In this document: in pieces, positions 31,861 through 40,385 of the stretch
Layout: each line of letters begins with the position of its first letter
Numbering within the stretch: position 1 is the first letter of the stretch
Origin: Hymenobacter persicinus
Lineage (GTDB): Bacteria > Bacteroidota > Bacteroidia > Cytophagales > Hymenobacteraceae
Reading direction: 5' to 3'
Assembly: GCF_004167665.1 (NCBI RefSeq)
Contig: NZ_SEWE01000041.1
Coordinates: 1-44,428 of the forward strand
Length of the DNA: 44,428 nt
The notes under the pieces: generated by a model
The model's database searches: none
What the model was told of the DNA's origin: nothing
Seen by the model: only the letters and a program-made list of their open reading frames with translations
Position numbers and translations under genes: made by a program

Positions 31861-32682
31861 ATGCCTTCTCTGCGTCAGTTTTCGTTGGAAAATAAAGTTG
31901 TCGTCATCACCGGAGCCACCGGCGTGCTGGGCGCGGCCCTCTCGCTGGCCGTGGCCGAAGCGGGCGCCAAGGTGGCCATTCTGGGCCGCAACGCCGAACG
32001 GGCCGAAGCCCGGGCCGCCGCCATCCGGGCCGCGGGTGGCGAGGCCCTGGTAATCTTGGCCGACGTGCTCGACCAGGCCCAGATGGAAGCCGCCCGCGAC
32101 ACGATTCTGGCCGCCTGGGGCACCATCGACGGGCTGGTGAATGCCGCCGGCGGCAACATGCCCCGGGCCACCGTGGGCCCCGACCAGGACTTGTTCGACG
32201 TCGGCATCGAGGACACCCGCCGGGCCGTGGATTTGAACCTGTTTGGCACCGTGATTCCGACCACCGTGTTTGGCCGCGTGATGGCCGCCCAGGGCCGGGG
32301 CTCCATTGTCAACATCTCCTCCATCACGGCCCAGCGGCCCCTGACCCGGGTGATGGGTTACACGCTGGCCAAGAAAGCCATTGAGGCCTACACCCAGTGG
32401 ATGGCCGTGGAGCTTGGGCTGCGCTACGGCGGCGGGCTGCGCATCAATGCCATGGCCCCCGGCGTGTTCCTGACCGAGCAAAACCACGACCTGCTCATTG
32501 CCGCCGACGGCACCCACACCGACCGGGCCCGCAAGTTCATTGCCCATACCCCCTTCCAGCGCTTCGGCGAGCCCGAGGAGCTGACCGGCACCCTGATTTA
32601 CCTGCTCAGCAACGCCTCCCGCTTCGTCAACGGCGAAACGGTGATGGTCGACGGCGGCTTCAACGCCTACAGCGGCGTGTAG
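31861..32682 (+). CDS. SDR-type D-mannonate oxidoreductase (fructuronate reductase)
   Basis: This 273-residue cytoplasmic short-chain dehydrogenase has the cofactor motif TGATGVLG at 18-25, NAAGG at 94-98 and the catalytic S153/S154-Y167-x3-K171 (YTLAK). It stands next to uxuA, and in Bacteroidota this SDR pair-mate reduces fructuronate to mannonate, replacing the unrelated long-chain UxuB of enterobacteria. The substrate is inferred from this neighbour. The ATG follows CTTCTTCCT with no Shine-Dalgarno. Spacing to uxuA is 51 nt. Confidence 0.82.
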   Translation: MPSLRQFSLENKVVVITGATGVLGAALSLAVAEAGAKVAILGRNAERAEARAAAIRAAGGEALVILADVLDQAQMEAARDTILAAWGTIDGLVNAAGGNMPRATVGPDQDLFDVGIEDTRRAVDLNLFGTVIPTTVFGRVMAAQGRGSIVNISSITAQRPLTRVMGYTLAKKAIEAYTQWMAVELGLRYGGGLRINAMAPGVFLTEQNHDLLIAADGTHTDRARKFIAHTPFQRFGEPEELTGTLIYLLSNASRFVNGETVMVDGGFNAYSGV

Positions 32683-32733
32683 AGGCCCTTTCCTGCGCCG
32701 ACTGTTTCTCTGAACGCACAACTCCTGTTTCCT

Positions 32734-33903
32734 ATGTCCCTGATTCAAAGCTGGCGCTGGTATGGTCCTACCGACCCGGTGAGCCTGGCCGACATCCGCC
32801 AGGCCGGCGCCACCGATGTGGTATCGGCCCTGCACCACGTTCCCAACGGCCAGATCTGGTCCCAGGCCGAAATCCGGCGGCGGCAGGCCGAGGTGGCGGC
32901 CGCGGGCCTGCGCTGGAGCGTGGTGGAAAGTGTGCCCGTGTCGGAAAGCATCAAAACCCGCACCGGCGAGTTCCAGCGCCACATCACCAACTACCAGGAG
33001 TCGTTGCGCAACCTGGCCGCCTGCGGCATCTACACGGTCACCTACAACTTCATGCCGGTGCTCGACTGGACCCGCACCGACCTGGCCTACGAAGTGGAAG
33101 ACGGTTCCCGGGCTCTGCGCTTCGAAAAGGCGGCCTTCGTGGCCTTCGACGCCCTGCTGCTCCAGCGCCCCGGCGCCGCCGCGGAGTACACCGAGGCCGA
33201 GCTGACCCAGGCCCGGCAGCGCCTGGAGGGCATGAGCGAAGCCGAGCGGGCGTTGCTGCAGCGCAACATCATTGCCGGCCTGCCCGGCTCGGAGGAAAGC
33301 TTCACGCTAACCCAGTTTCAGCGGGCCCTAGACGCTTACCGGCACATCGACGCGGCCCGGCTGCGGGAAAACCTGATTTTGTTTCTGCGCGAGATGGTGC
33401 CCGTGGCCGAGCGGGTGGGCATCGACCTGGCCCTGCACCCCGACGACCCGCCTTACCCGATTCTGGGGTTGCCGCGGGTGGTGAGCACGGCCGAAGACGT
33501 GCAGGCGCTGTTTGACGCCGTGCCCTCGCCCAGCAACGGCCTCTGCTTCTGCACCGGCTCGTTCGGCGTGCGCCCCGACAACGACCTGCCGGAAATGGTG
33601 CGCCGGTTTGCCGACCGGATCCACTTCGTACACCTGCGCAGCACCCAACGCGACGCGGCGGGCAACTTCTACGAGGCCAACCACCTGGAGGGCGACGTGG
33701 ATATGTACGCCGTGATGCGCGAGCTGGTGCTGGCCATGCGGCGGCGGCACGTGCGGCTGCCCATGCGCCCCGACCACGGCCACCAGATGCTCGACGACCT
33801 GCGCAAGCACACCAACCCCGGCTACTCCGCCATCGGGCGCCTGCGGGGTCTGGCCGAGCTGCGCGGCCTGGAAATGGGCATCAGCCGCGGCCTGGAAGCC
33901 TAA
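32734..33903 (+). CDS. uxuA: Mannonate dehydratase
   Basis: It dehydrates D-mannonate to 2-keto-3-deoxygluconate in the glucuronate pathway, with Mn2+ or Fe2+ in a TIM barrel. The 389 residues match the family (about 394). Recognisable blocks are SWRWYGPTDPVSLADIRQAGATDVVSALHH at the start, ESVPVSESIKTR, TVTYNFMPVLDWTRTDL, LALHPDDPPYPILGLPRVVS, and RPDHGHQMLDDL with metal-binding histidines near the end. It closes the plus-strand part of the locus, meaning uronic acid released from the glycan is used inside the cell. No uronate isomerase (uxaC), kdgK or kdgA is present in the window. Confidence 0.95.
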   Translation: MSLIQSWRWYGPTDPVSLADIRQAGATDVVSALHHVPNGQIWSQAEIRRRQAEVAAAGLRWSVVESVPVSESIKTRTGEFQRHITNYQESLRNLAACGIYTVTYNFMPVLDWTRTDLAYEVEDGSRALRFEKAAFVAFDALLLQRPGAAAEYTEAELTQARQRLEGMSEAERALLQRNIIAGLPGSEESFTLTQFQRALDAYRHIDAARLRENLILFLREMVPVAERVGIDLALHPDDPPYPILGLPRVVSTAEDVQALFDAVPSPSNGLCFCTGSFGVRPDNDLPEMVRRFADRIHFVHLRSTQRDAAGNFYEANHLEGDVDMYAVMRELVLAMRRRHVRLPMRPDHGHQMLDDLRKHTNPGYSAIGRLRGLAELRGLEMGISRGLEA

Positions 33904-33944
33904 ACGAGCCCAGTTCCTGCCTAGCCCGACGGCCTAAGACGCGG

Positions 33945-34544
33945 CTAGTTGCGGTTGGGGCCAGCCAGCTTTTCCAGGGCCGCTTTGAACTCGGGCGTGT
34001 CGTATTCGGCCATGCCGTCGTGGCGGGCGGCTACCTGCCCGTCGGGCCCCAGAATGACGGTGGAGGGAATCGAGTTGGAGTCGAATGGCGCAGGCAGCGG
34101 ACCAGCCGGGAAGTACACCGGAAACGTGTAGCCGCGCCGCTTGAGCAGGGCCCGGGCCTTGGCTGGATTCTGGTCGAGCGAAATCATGACGAAGGCCACC
34201 TTGGCCGGGTCCAGCTTCTGGTAGAGGGCGTAAATCCCCGGCATCTCGGCCACGCAGGGCGGGCACCAGCTGGCCCACAGGTTCACGAACACCACCTTGC
34301 CCTTCAGCGCGCTCAGGTTTACTGGCCGGCCCTCCAGCGTGAGCAGCGGCAGGCTGTGCGGGTAGGCGGCCCCACCGGTGGGCACGATGGGCGCCCGCGG
34401 GCTCACCGGCACCTCCGCCTTCCACAGGCCCGTGGCCAGCAGGCCGCGCTGCATGGTACCCAGCACCAGCGGCCGCAGGTCGGTCAGCATCACGAGGGCG
34501 AACAACGCCAGGGGCAGCCATTGCAGCAGATTTTTGCGGGTCAT
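33945..34544 (-). CDS. TlpA-like membrane-anchored thioredoxin-fold protein
   Basis: The 199-residue protein has an N-terminal membrane anchor (LLQWLPLALFALVMLTDL, residues 6-23) and a periplasmic thioredoxin domain from about 62, with the redox motif WCPPC (C94, C97) in FVNLWASWCPPCVAEMP and the cis-proline segment SIPSTVILGPDGQ. It probably reduces periplasmic disulfides, for example in cytochrome c or metalloprotein maturation. It converges on uxuA with only a 41-nt gap and has no evident link to either locus. Confidence 0.9.
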   Translation of the reverse strand: MTRKNLLQWLPLALFALVMLTDLRPLVLGTMQRGLLATGLWKAEVPVSPRAPIVPTGGAAYPHSLPLLTLEGRPVNLSALKGKVVFVNLWASWCPPCVAEMPGIYALYQKLDPAKVAFVMISLDQNPAKARALLKRRGYTFPVYFPAGPLPAPFDSNSIPSTVILGPDGQVAARHDGMAEYDTPEFKAALEKLAGPNRN

Positions 34545-34814
34545 GGTAGGCAGAGTTGAAAGCGAAGAAAACAGCGGCGTGAGCTGGGGCGCAAACCTAC
34601 GCGCCAGCAGATTTCGCTAGGTGTTGGGCAAAGATACGGCCGGCGGTCCGCACTGCCCTGCCGTCACCCGGCATCTTCCCGCTTGCTTCCGGATGGCAAA
34701 AGGGCTGCCTATCCCGGCGTGGGCCGAGCAAACTTTGCGGCGCTTGCCAGCCGGGAAAGCCGTAATTTGCGGTTTCAAACCGTTCACAATCAGCTCCTGG
34801 CTTTGCCCTTTTTT

Positions 34815-35993
34815 GTGGAAAAACTTCTACCCGCCGCTTCCAAAAAGTACATTCCGTCGCTTACCGGCATGCGGGCCATTGCCGCCTTCATGGTCTTTGT
34901 CTGCCACAACCCGATCAACTACGCGCAGCCGCTGACCCCGCTGCAGCGCGCTGGCAACGGGCTGCTCGTTGCCTTCGACATCGGGGTAGCCATCTTCTTC
35001 GTACTCAGCGGCTTTCTGATTACGCTTCGCTACGCGGAGAACATCACCCTGTCGTGGCAGTGGATTGTGCGCTACACCCGCAACCGCATGGCCCGCATCT
35101 ACCCGATGTACTTTCTGGTGACGGTCGTCACCATCGTGGCCAGTCAGCTCAGCACGGCCTACGACCCGTCGCGGGTGTGGCAGTACTTCTCGCCCACCGA
35201 CAAGGCCATTGCCATTTTTGCGAACCTGACCTTTATCCGGGGCTTTTTCAGCAACCTGACCTGGACCCTGGCCGGGCAGGGCTGGTCGCTGACGGTGGAA
35301 GAATGCTTTTACCTGGCCGCGCCGTTTATGCTGCTGAGCGTGATGCGCCAGCCCAAGCTGCTCCCACTCTGGGCGCTGGGGCTGCTGGCCACGGGCTTCG
35401 CGCTGGTGGGCGTCGGGTCCCTGGCCCCGGAGCACCTCTACGGCTTTTTCAAGACCGTGCGCTTCATGTTGAACTGGACCTTTTTTGGCCGTTGCATTGA
35501 GTTTGTGCTCGGCATGGGCCTGGGGCTGTACGTTATCAAGCGGCCGAAGCCGCAGGTAGCTACCGGCTGGGCCACCTACCTGGGCAGCGCCTGGATGGGG
35601 CTGTGCATGCTGGCCTTCACGGCCTTTGAATTCAGCCACGACCCCGGCCCCATTCCGGGCCTGACCACCTACTCCGCCATTTTCGTGCACAACGTGCTGC
35701 TGCCCCTGGGTATCGTTGCGCTGTTCTGGGGCCTGATTCACGAGCAGACCGTGGTGCGCCGCCTGCTCGAAACCGACCTGTTTTCGCTGCTGGGCAAAAG
35801 CTCCTACGTGTTTTACCTGACCCACGTGGGCGTGCTCAACTTTTTGATTGAGTACCACCTGACCACCAACGTGCTGGTGAAGTTTGTGCTGATGAACCTG
35901 GTTTCCATTGGCCTCTACAAACTCGTGGAGCACCCGATTCACCGCTGGCTTACCCAGCGGGCCAAGCCCCGGCCCGTGGCGGTAGCGGCTTAG
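34815..35993 (+). CDS. Acyltransferase 3 family membrane protein
   Basis: The 392-residue integral membrane protein has about ten membrane segments. The conserved first block is SLTGMRAIAAFMVFVCHN with the catalytic-type histidine, followed by IFFVLSGFLITLRY, the arginine-rich RNRMARIYPMYFL, WSLTVEECFYLAAPF and the final SLLGKSSYVFYLTHV block. Such proteins acetylate or acylate exported sugars or envelope glycans. The GTG at 34815 is the chosen start; the frame stays open back to 34683, but those residues are not part of the domain. It is divergent from the TlpA-like gene across 270 nt without obvious signals. Confidence 0.85.
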   Translation: MEKLLPAASKKYIPSLTGMRAIAAFMVFVCHNPINYAQPLTPLQRAGNGLLVAFDIGVAIFFVLSGFLITLRYAENITLSWQWIVRYTRNRMARIYPMYFLVTVVTIVASQLSTAYDPSRVWQYFSPTDKAIAIFANLTFIRGFFSNLTWTLAGQGWSLTVEECFYLAAPFMLLSVMRQPKLLPLWALGLLATGFALVGVGSLAPEHLYGFFKTVRFMLNWTFFGRCIEFVLGMGLGLYVIKRPKPQVATGWATYLGSAWMGLCMLAFTAFEFSHDPGPIPGLTTYSAIFVHNVLLPLGIVALFWGLIHEQTVVRRLLETDLFSLLGKSSYVFYLTHVGVLNFLIEYHLTTNVLVKFVLMNLVSIGLYKLVEHPIHRWLTQRAKPRPVAVAA

Positions 35994-36112
35994 ACGAAGC
36001 TGGCTTCTGCGAAAATCAGGAACAGGGCGGCTGGGGCTGGAGTGAGCCGTCCGGCGTGCTACAAGCCGGCGCCGTACCTTACTTACTTCTCCAGAATCAA
36101 CCTTTCCAGCCC

Positions 36113-37423
36113 GTGCAGCCTTCCCTGATCCAGCAGCCCCCGCCGCGGGTGGCCCTCTCCCGCACCTCCCTCGCGGTGGCCGCGTGCTCTACCATCATCG
36201 AGTGGTACGACTTCACGCTCTGCCTGTACTTCGCTACCGTCCTCTCGCGGGTGTTTTTCGGGCCGGGCGCCGCCTCGCTGCTCACGGCCCTGGGCGGGTT
36301 TGCGGTATCGTACCTGATGCGGCCCCTGGGCGCGCTGTTTTTCGGGCACATCGGCGACCGGTACGGCCGACGACGGATGATGCTGCTGTCGATGGCGCTG
36401 ATGACGGGCGCCATGCTGGCCACGGCCCTGCTGCCCACCCACGCCCAGCTTGGGGCCCTGGCCGGGTGGCTGCTGCTGGTGCTGCGCTGCCTGATGGCCT
36501 TCTCGGTGGGTGGTGAGTATACCGGCGTGGTGGCCTACCTGCTGGAAGGAGCCCAGCCCGGGCGCCGCGGCCTGGTTACTTCCCTGGCCGCGGCGGCCAG
36601 TGAGGTCGGGGCACTGCTGGCCGTGGGCGTGTGCGCCCTGCTCGTCTACAGCCTGCCGACGGCCAGCGTGGACACCTGGGGCTGGCGCCTGCCCTTCCTG
36701 CTGGGCGCGGGGCTGGCCGGCGGCGTCTGGCTGGCCCGCTCCACCATGCAGGAGTCGCCGGACTTCGAGCGGCAGCAGGCAGCGGGTACCGTGCCGACGG
36801 CGCCGCTGCGGCACACGCTGCGCCACCACCGGCCGGCCATTGTGCGCACGTTTTCCATTTCTGCCCTGGGCTCCATCACCTACTACGTCGGCATCACCTA
36901 CGTGCCCACCTTTTTAGCTACCACGGGGCAGCGCGGGGAAGGCGAGGCCCTGGGGCTGTCGACCATTGCCGCGGTGGTGGTTATTCTGGTCACGCCCTTC
37001 GTCGGGCTGCTTTCCGACCGGTTGGGGCGCAAGCCCGTGCTGGCTGCGCTGGCCGGGGCCAGCACCCTGCTGCCCATCACCTTGTTTTCGCTGATGCGGG
37101 GCGGCAGCGTCCTGCAGGCCGTTGTGGGTGCCGTCGTGCTGGCGGCGGTGGCCGGGGGCGTGAGTGCCGTGGGGGCCGCGGCCACTGCCGAGCAGTTTCC
37201 CGGCGAGGGCCGCCTAAGCGGTCTGGCCCTGGGGGCCACGGCGGCCACGGCCGTATTCGGGGGCCTGACGCCCTTCGTGGCCGAGCTGCTCATCGCCCGC
37301 ACGGGCTGGCCGCTCGTGCCCGGCGCCATGATTGCGCTGGTCGGCCTGCTGGTGCTGCCGGTGCTGCTCACCATGCCCGAAACGGCTTTCACCGCCGACC
37401 AGCAGCCCCCCGCCGCGCAGTAA
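36113..37423 (+). CDS. MFS transporter, metabolite:H+ symporter (MHS) type
   Basis: The 436-residue transporter has twelve predicted membrane segments. The MHS hallmark IIEWYDFTLCLYFATVLSRVFF is at the start, then GHIGDRYGRRRMM between segments 2 and 3, FSVGGEYTGVVAYLLE in segment 4, and a second GLLSDRLGRKPVL loop. Relatives carry proline, betaine, citrate, shikimate or alpha-ketoglutarate; the substrate here is open. The GTG at 36113 after CCAGCCC is preferred; an in-frame GTG at 36056 is possible. It converges on the LytTR gene with a 39-nt gap. Confidence 0.9.
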   Translation: MQPSLIQQPPPRVALSRTSLAVAACSTIIEWYDFTLCLYFATVLSRVFFGPGAASLLTALGGFAVSYLMRPLGALFFGHIGDRYGRRRMMLLSMALMTGAMLATALLPTHAQLGALAGWLLLVLRCLMAFSVGGEYTGVVAYLLEGAQPGRRGLVTSLAAAASEVGALLAVGVCALLVYSLPTASVDTWGWRLPFLLGAGLAGGVWLARSTMQESPDFERQQAAGTVPTAPLRHTLRHHRPAIVRTFSISALGSITYYVGITYVPTFLATTGQRGEGEALGLSTIAAVVVILVTPFVGLLSDRLGRKPVLAALAGASTLLPITLFSLMRGGSVLQAVVGAVVLAAVAGGVSAVGAAATAEQFPGEGRLSGLALGATAATAVFGGLTPFVAELLIARTGWPLVPGAMIALVGLLVLPVLLTMPETAFTADQQPPAAQ

Positions 37424-37462
37424 CGAACCGGGCAGCTTTCCTATAGTTCCGACGACCTTTTC

Positions 37463-38194
37463 CTACTGCAGCCCCTTCAGCTTCCGGTAAAAGCCCTCGG
37501 CGTAGGTGTCGCTGATGGGAATGAGCTGGTCGGCCAGCTGAATCCGGTTTTTCTCGATGTGGTCAATCTTGTCGATGGCGACCAGAAACGAGCGGTGCAC
37601 GCGGGCAAACTCGCGGGCGGGCAGCAGCTCTTCCAGCTTGGCAAAGCTCAGCAGCGTCATAATCTTTTCCTGAGCGGTATGAATCCGGAGATAGTCTTTC
37701 ATACCCTCCACGAACAGAATGTCGCGGGTGGCAATCTTCTGGATGCGGTGGCCCACCTTCAGAAAAATATACTCCTGCTCGGGCTCCGTTCGGACCGCCG
37801 CGGCCGGGTTTTCCGCCGGCGTGGCGAGGGGGCGCGACTCCAGGTAGAGGCGCAGCACCGCCTTGTAGAACCGCTCAAATGGGAAGGGCTTGAGCAGATA
37901 GTCGCGCACCTCCAGCTCGTAGGCCTTCAGCGCGTACTGGTCGTAGGCGGTGGTGAGGATAATCAGGGGCCGGGGGTTGAGCATCGGAATAAAGCTCAGC
38001 CCATCCAGGTCCGGCATGTTGATATCGAGAAACAGCAGGTCGGGCCGGGCGGTCTGCAGCGGGCCGGCGGCCTCGAGCGGACTGGCGTAGATGCCCTTCA
38101 ATTCCAGAAACGGCACTTTGCGGATGTACTCTTCCAGGATTTCCTGGGCCAGGTACTCATCCTCAATGATGGCGCAGGTGAGGGGTGGTTGCAT
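37463..38194 (-). CDS. LytTR family response regulator
   Basis: The 243-residue regulator has a receiver domain (1-120) with acidic E11/D12 and phospho-acceptor D57 in LFLDINMPD, the TTAYDQYALKAYE switch region and K in DYLLKPF, and a C-terminal LytTR DNA-binding domain (about 140-243, IFLKVGHRIQKIATRDILFVEGMKDYLRIHT and ARVHRSFLVAIDKI). The start at 38194 lies inside the end of the kinase gene (32-nt overlap), so the two are translationally coupled. Its likely target is the divergent ABC gene pair at 39456. Confidence 0.93.
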   Translation of the reverse strand: MQPPLTCAIIEDEYLAQEILEEYIRKVPFLELKGIYASPLEAAGPLQTARPDLLFLDINMPDLDGLSFIPMLNPRPLIILTTAYDQYALKAYELEVRDYLLKPFPFERFYKAVLRLYLESRPLATPAENPAAAVRTEPEQEYIFLKVGHRIQKIATRDILFVEGMKDYLRIHTAQEKIMTLLSFAKLEELLPAREFARVHRSFLVAIDKIDHIEKNRIQLADQLIPISDTYAEGFYRKLKGLQ

Positions 38195-39200
38195 GCGGCG
38201 GGGGCTGAACTCCGTGGACGGTAAGCGTGGCCGTAAAGGTGGCGGCGGTAGGATGAATCGTGAGCGTGTGCTGCCCCGGGTACAGCAAGGCCAGCCGTTT
38301 GCGGACATTGGGCAGGCCGATGCCCCCGGGCTCGTCCAACGGAGTTGCCGGCTTGTTCCCAATGGGGTTCTGCACGCTGAACGTCAACACGTTGCCTTGA
38401 AGGTCCACGCGGACTTTCAGGTCGCCGGCCGCCAACCGGGCGGGGCTGTGCTTGTAGGCATTTTCCAGCAGGTGAACGAACAGCAGGGGAGCAATATAGC
38501 CGGCGGCGGGGTCTCCCGTTATCCGCAGGTCCACTACCGGGCTGCTTTTGTAGCGCAGCTGCTGCAGGTTCACGTAGTCCTGTAGGTAGTCCAGCTCCCG
38601 GGTCAGGGGCACCGTGGCCGCATTCGACTCATAAATCATGTAGCGCATCAGCGAGGCCAGCTGCAGCACCGCCGCCGGGGCGGCCGGGGCCTGCTTATAC
38701 ACCAGCGTGTGGATGTTGTTGAGCGTGTTGAAAAGAAAGTGCGGGTTGATCTGGGCCTTGAGATACGTCAGCTCCGCCTCGGCCGCCTGCTTTTCCAGTT
38801 GCTCTTTCCGCAGGGTGTTGAGCACCAGATTTTCGGTAACCCGGGCCAGCCAGCTCAGCCCCAGGAAAATAGCCGTCGAAATCAGGTGCATGCAGTAGTA
38901 GGACCGCCACTGCCCAAACGTGTCCAGCGGTTTGTGGTAGAGCAGCAGAAAAGGCCCGGGGCCGGTCAGCACAATGGCCAGCAGCCCAAGCAGGTAACGC
39001 CGGCGCTTGCCGGGCCCGGCGGTGTGGGTCAGCAGGTAAAAATGGCAGTAGAAAACGTAGAGGCCGGTGGCTATAAATCCCGCCCCGGTGCTGAGCCAGT
39101 GGATGTCGCCCTCACTGCTCAGCTGCAGGGCAACCAGCAGGCCGAACAGGATCCACACGACGAGGTGAATCAGCCGGAAGATGTTTTTGATGCGCTCCAT
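38163..39200 (-). CDS. LytS/YehU-type sensor histidine kinase
   Basis: The 345-residue kinase has four membrane segments (about 9-120), a short coiled coil (TLRKEQLEKQAAEAELTYLK), the His-kinase motif QINPHFLFNTLNNIH with phospho-acceptor H154, and an ATPase domain with LLENAYKHS and GGIGLPNVRKRL. It has no extracellular sensory domain, so the signal is probably sensed in the membrane. It overlaps the response regulator by 32 nt. It is divergent from the ABC transporter gene across 255 nt, which includes a 12-bp palindrome GGGCTGCAGCCC at 39214-39225. Confidence 0.93.
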   Translation of the reverse strand: MERIKNIFRLIHLVVWILFGLLVALQLSSEGDIHWLSTGAGFIATGLYVFYCHFYLLTHTAGPGKRRRYLLGLLAIVLTGPGPFLLLYHKPLDTFGQWRSYYCMHLISTAIFLGLSWLARVTENLVLNTLRKEQLEKQAAEAELTYLKAQINPHFLFNTLNNIHTLVYKQAPAAPAAVLQLASLMRYMIYESNAATVPLTRELDYLQDYVNLQQLRYKSSPVVDLRITGDPAAGYIAPLLFVHLLENAYKHSPARLAAGDLKVRVDLQGNVLTFSVQNPIGNKPATPLDEPGGIGLPNVRKRLALLYPGQHTLTIHPTAATFTATLTVHGVQPPPHATTPHLRHH

Positions 39201-39455
39201 GGCGCAAAGGTGGGGGCTGCAGCCCGACTCTGCCCCGCGTCTTCGACCAGCGTCTAATTCTGCTCTACGAAAGGCGGCCGGCAGCCCGCCGGGGCGGTGG
39301 CGGCCGCAACGCGGTGCTTGGTCGACTGCTTCCCGGCTTCAGCATATCGGTTTTCGCCGGCCCGGCCAGGCGGCCTTGCTTTGGGTTACCGGCGGAAAGT
39401 CCCGTCCCGGCGCGGCCCCGGCCGCCAAAGCATGCCTCCAAGCAACGCTAATTCA

Positions 39456-40385
39456 ATGGAAAATCATCCGGCTGGGCTGACCATCCGCAACGTCTCGAAA
39501 AGGTATGCCAATGGCGTGCAGGCCCTGCACCAGGTGTCGCTCCGGGTGCCGCCGGGCCTGTACGGGCTGCTGGGCCCCAACGGCGCGGGCAAGTCAACGC
39601 TGATGCGCACCCTGGCCACGCTTCAGGAGCCGGACGAGGGGCACATCCAACTCGGCGACATCGACGTGATTCATCAGAAGGAAGCCCTGCGCCAGACCCT
39701 GGGCTACCTGCCCCAGGAGTTTGGGCTCTACCCCAAGGCCAGCGCCGCGGAGCTGCTCGACTACTTCGCGGTGCTCAAGGGCCTTACCAGCCGAACCGAG
39801 CGCCAGGCCGTAACCGAGGCCCTGCTCCGGCAAACCAACCTCTGGGACAAGCGCCACCAGAAGCTAGGCGGCTACTCCGGCGGCATGCGGCAGCGCTTCG
39901 GCGTGGCGGTGGCGTTGCTGGGCAATCCCCGGCTGCTCATCGTCGATGAGCCCACGGCGGGCCTGGACCCGGCCGAGCGGGTGCGCTTTCTCAACCTGCT
40001 CAGCGAGCTGAGCGACACCAGCGTGGTGCTGCTCTCCACCCACATCGTGGCGGACGTGGCAGAGCTGTGCACCAACATGGCCATCATCGACCAGGGGCAA
40101 ATTCGGCTGGAAGCCGAGCCGCTGGCGGCAGTGACCTCCCTGCGCGGCCGCATCTGGCGCCAGCTGACCGCCACCGCCGCCCTGCCCCCGCTGGCGCCGG
40201 AGCACCGGATTATTTCGGCCAAGCGGCTCAGCGGCCGCCTCCTGGTGCACGTGCACAGCCCGGTCAGCCCCGGCCCCGGCTTCGAGCCGGTGGCGCCGGA
40301 CCTGGAGGACGTGTACTTCAGCGCGCTGGCGGGCTGCTTCGGCCCGACTGGTGACCTAGCTCAAACGCAGAAGGCTGCCCGATGA
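39456..40385 (+). CDS. ABC transporter ATP-binding protein
   Basis: The 309-residue ATPase has Walker A GPNGAGKS (40-47), the signature YSGGMRQR (from 140), Walker B LLIVDEPTAGLDP (D164, E165) and a C-terminal extension of about 90 residues as in ABC-2 type exporters. The ATG at 39456 is used; an in-frame ATG 24 nt upstream is possible. Its end overlaps the permease-peptidase gene by 4 nt (ATGA), so the two form one transporter, probably acting under control of the divergent LytS/LytR pair. Confidence 0.93.
   Translation: MENHPAGLTIRNVSKRYANGVQALHQVSLRVPPGLYGLLGPNGAGKSTLMRTLATLQEPDEGHIQLGDIDVIHQKEALRQTLGYLPQEFGLYPKASAAELLDYFAVLKGLTSRTERQAVTEALLRQTNLWDKRHQKLGGYSGGMRQRFGVAVALLGNPRLLIVDEPTAGLDPAERVRFLNLLSELSDTSVVLLSTHIVADVAELCTNMAIIDQGQIRLEAEPLAAVTSLRGRIWRQLTATAALPPLAPEHRIISAKRLSGRLLVHVHSPVSPGPGFEPVAPDLEDVYFSALAGCFGPTGDLAQTQKAAR

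Noticed and set aside
2443..33903. Functional coupling of phenylacetate and xylan loci through plant cell-wall aromatics
   Set aside because: No feruloyl esterase or aromatic side-chain enzyme is present, the loci are separated by terminators and unrelated genes, and they have different operators. Adjacency alone is not evidence.
33921..33948. CTAGCC...GGCTAG as terminator between uxuA and the TlpA-like gene
   Set aside because: The stem is only about 6 bp with a long loop and overlaps the TlpA-like stop codon; too weak to call.
39214..39225. GGGCTGCAGCCC as LytR operator
   Set aside because: It is a perfect palindrome, but LytTR proteins normally bind direct imperfect repeats, and in this GC-rich DNA a 12-bp GC palindrome may arise by chance. 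Mentioned only in the kinase entry.
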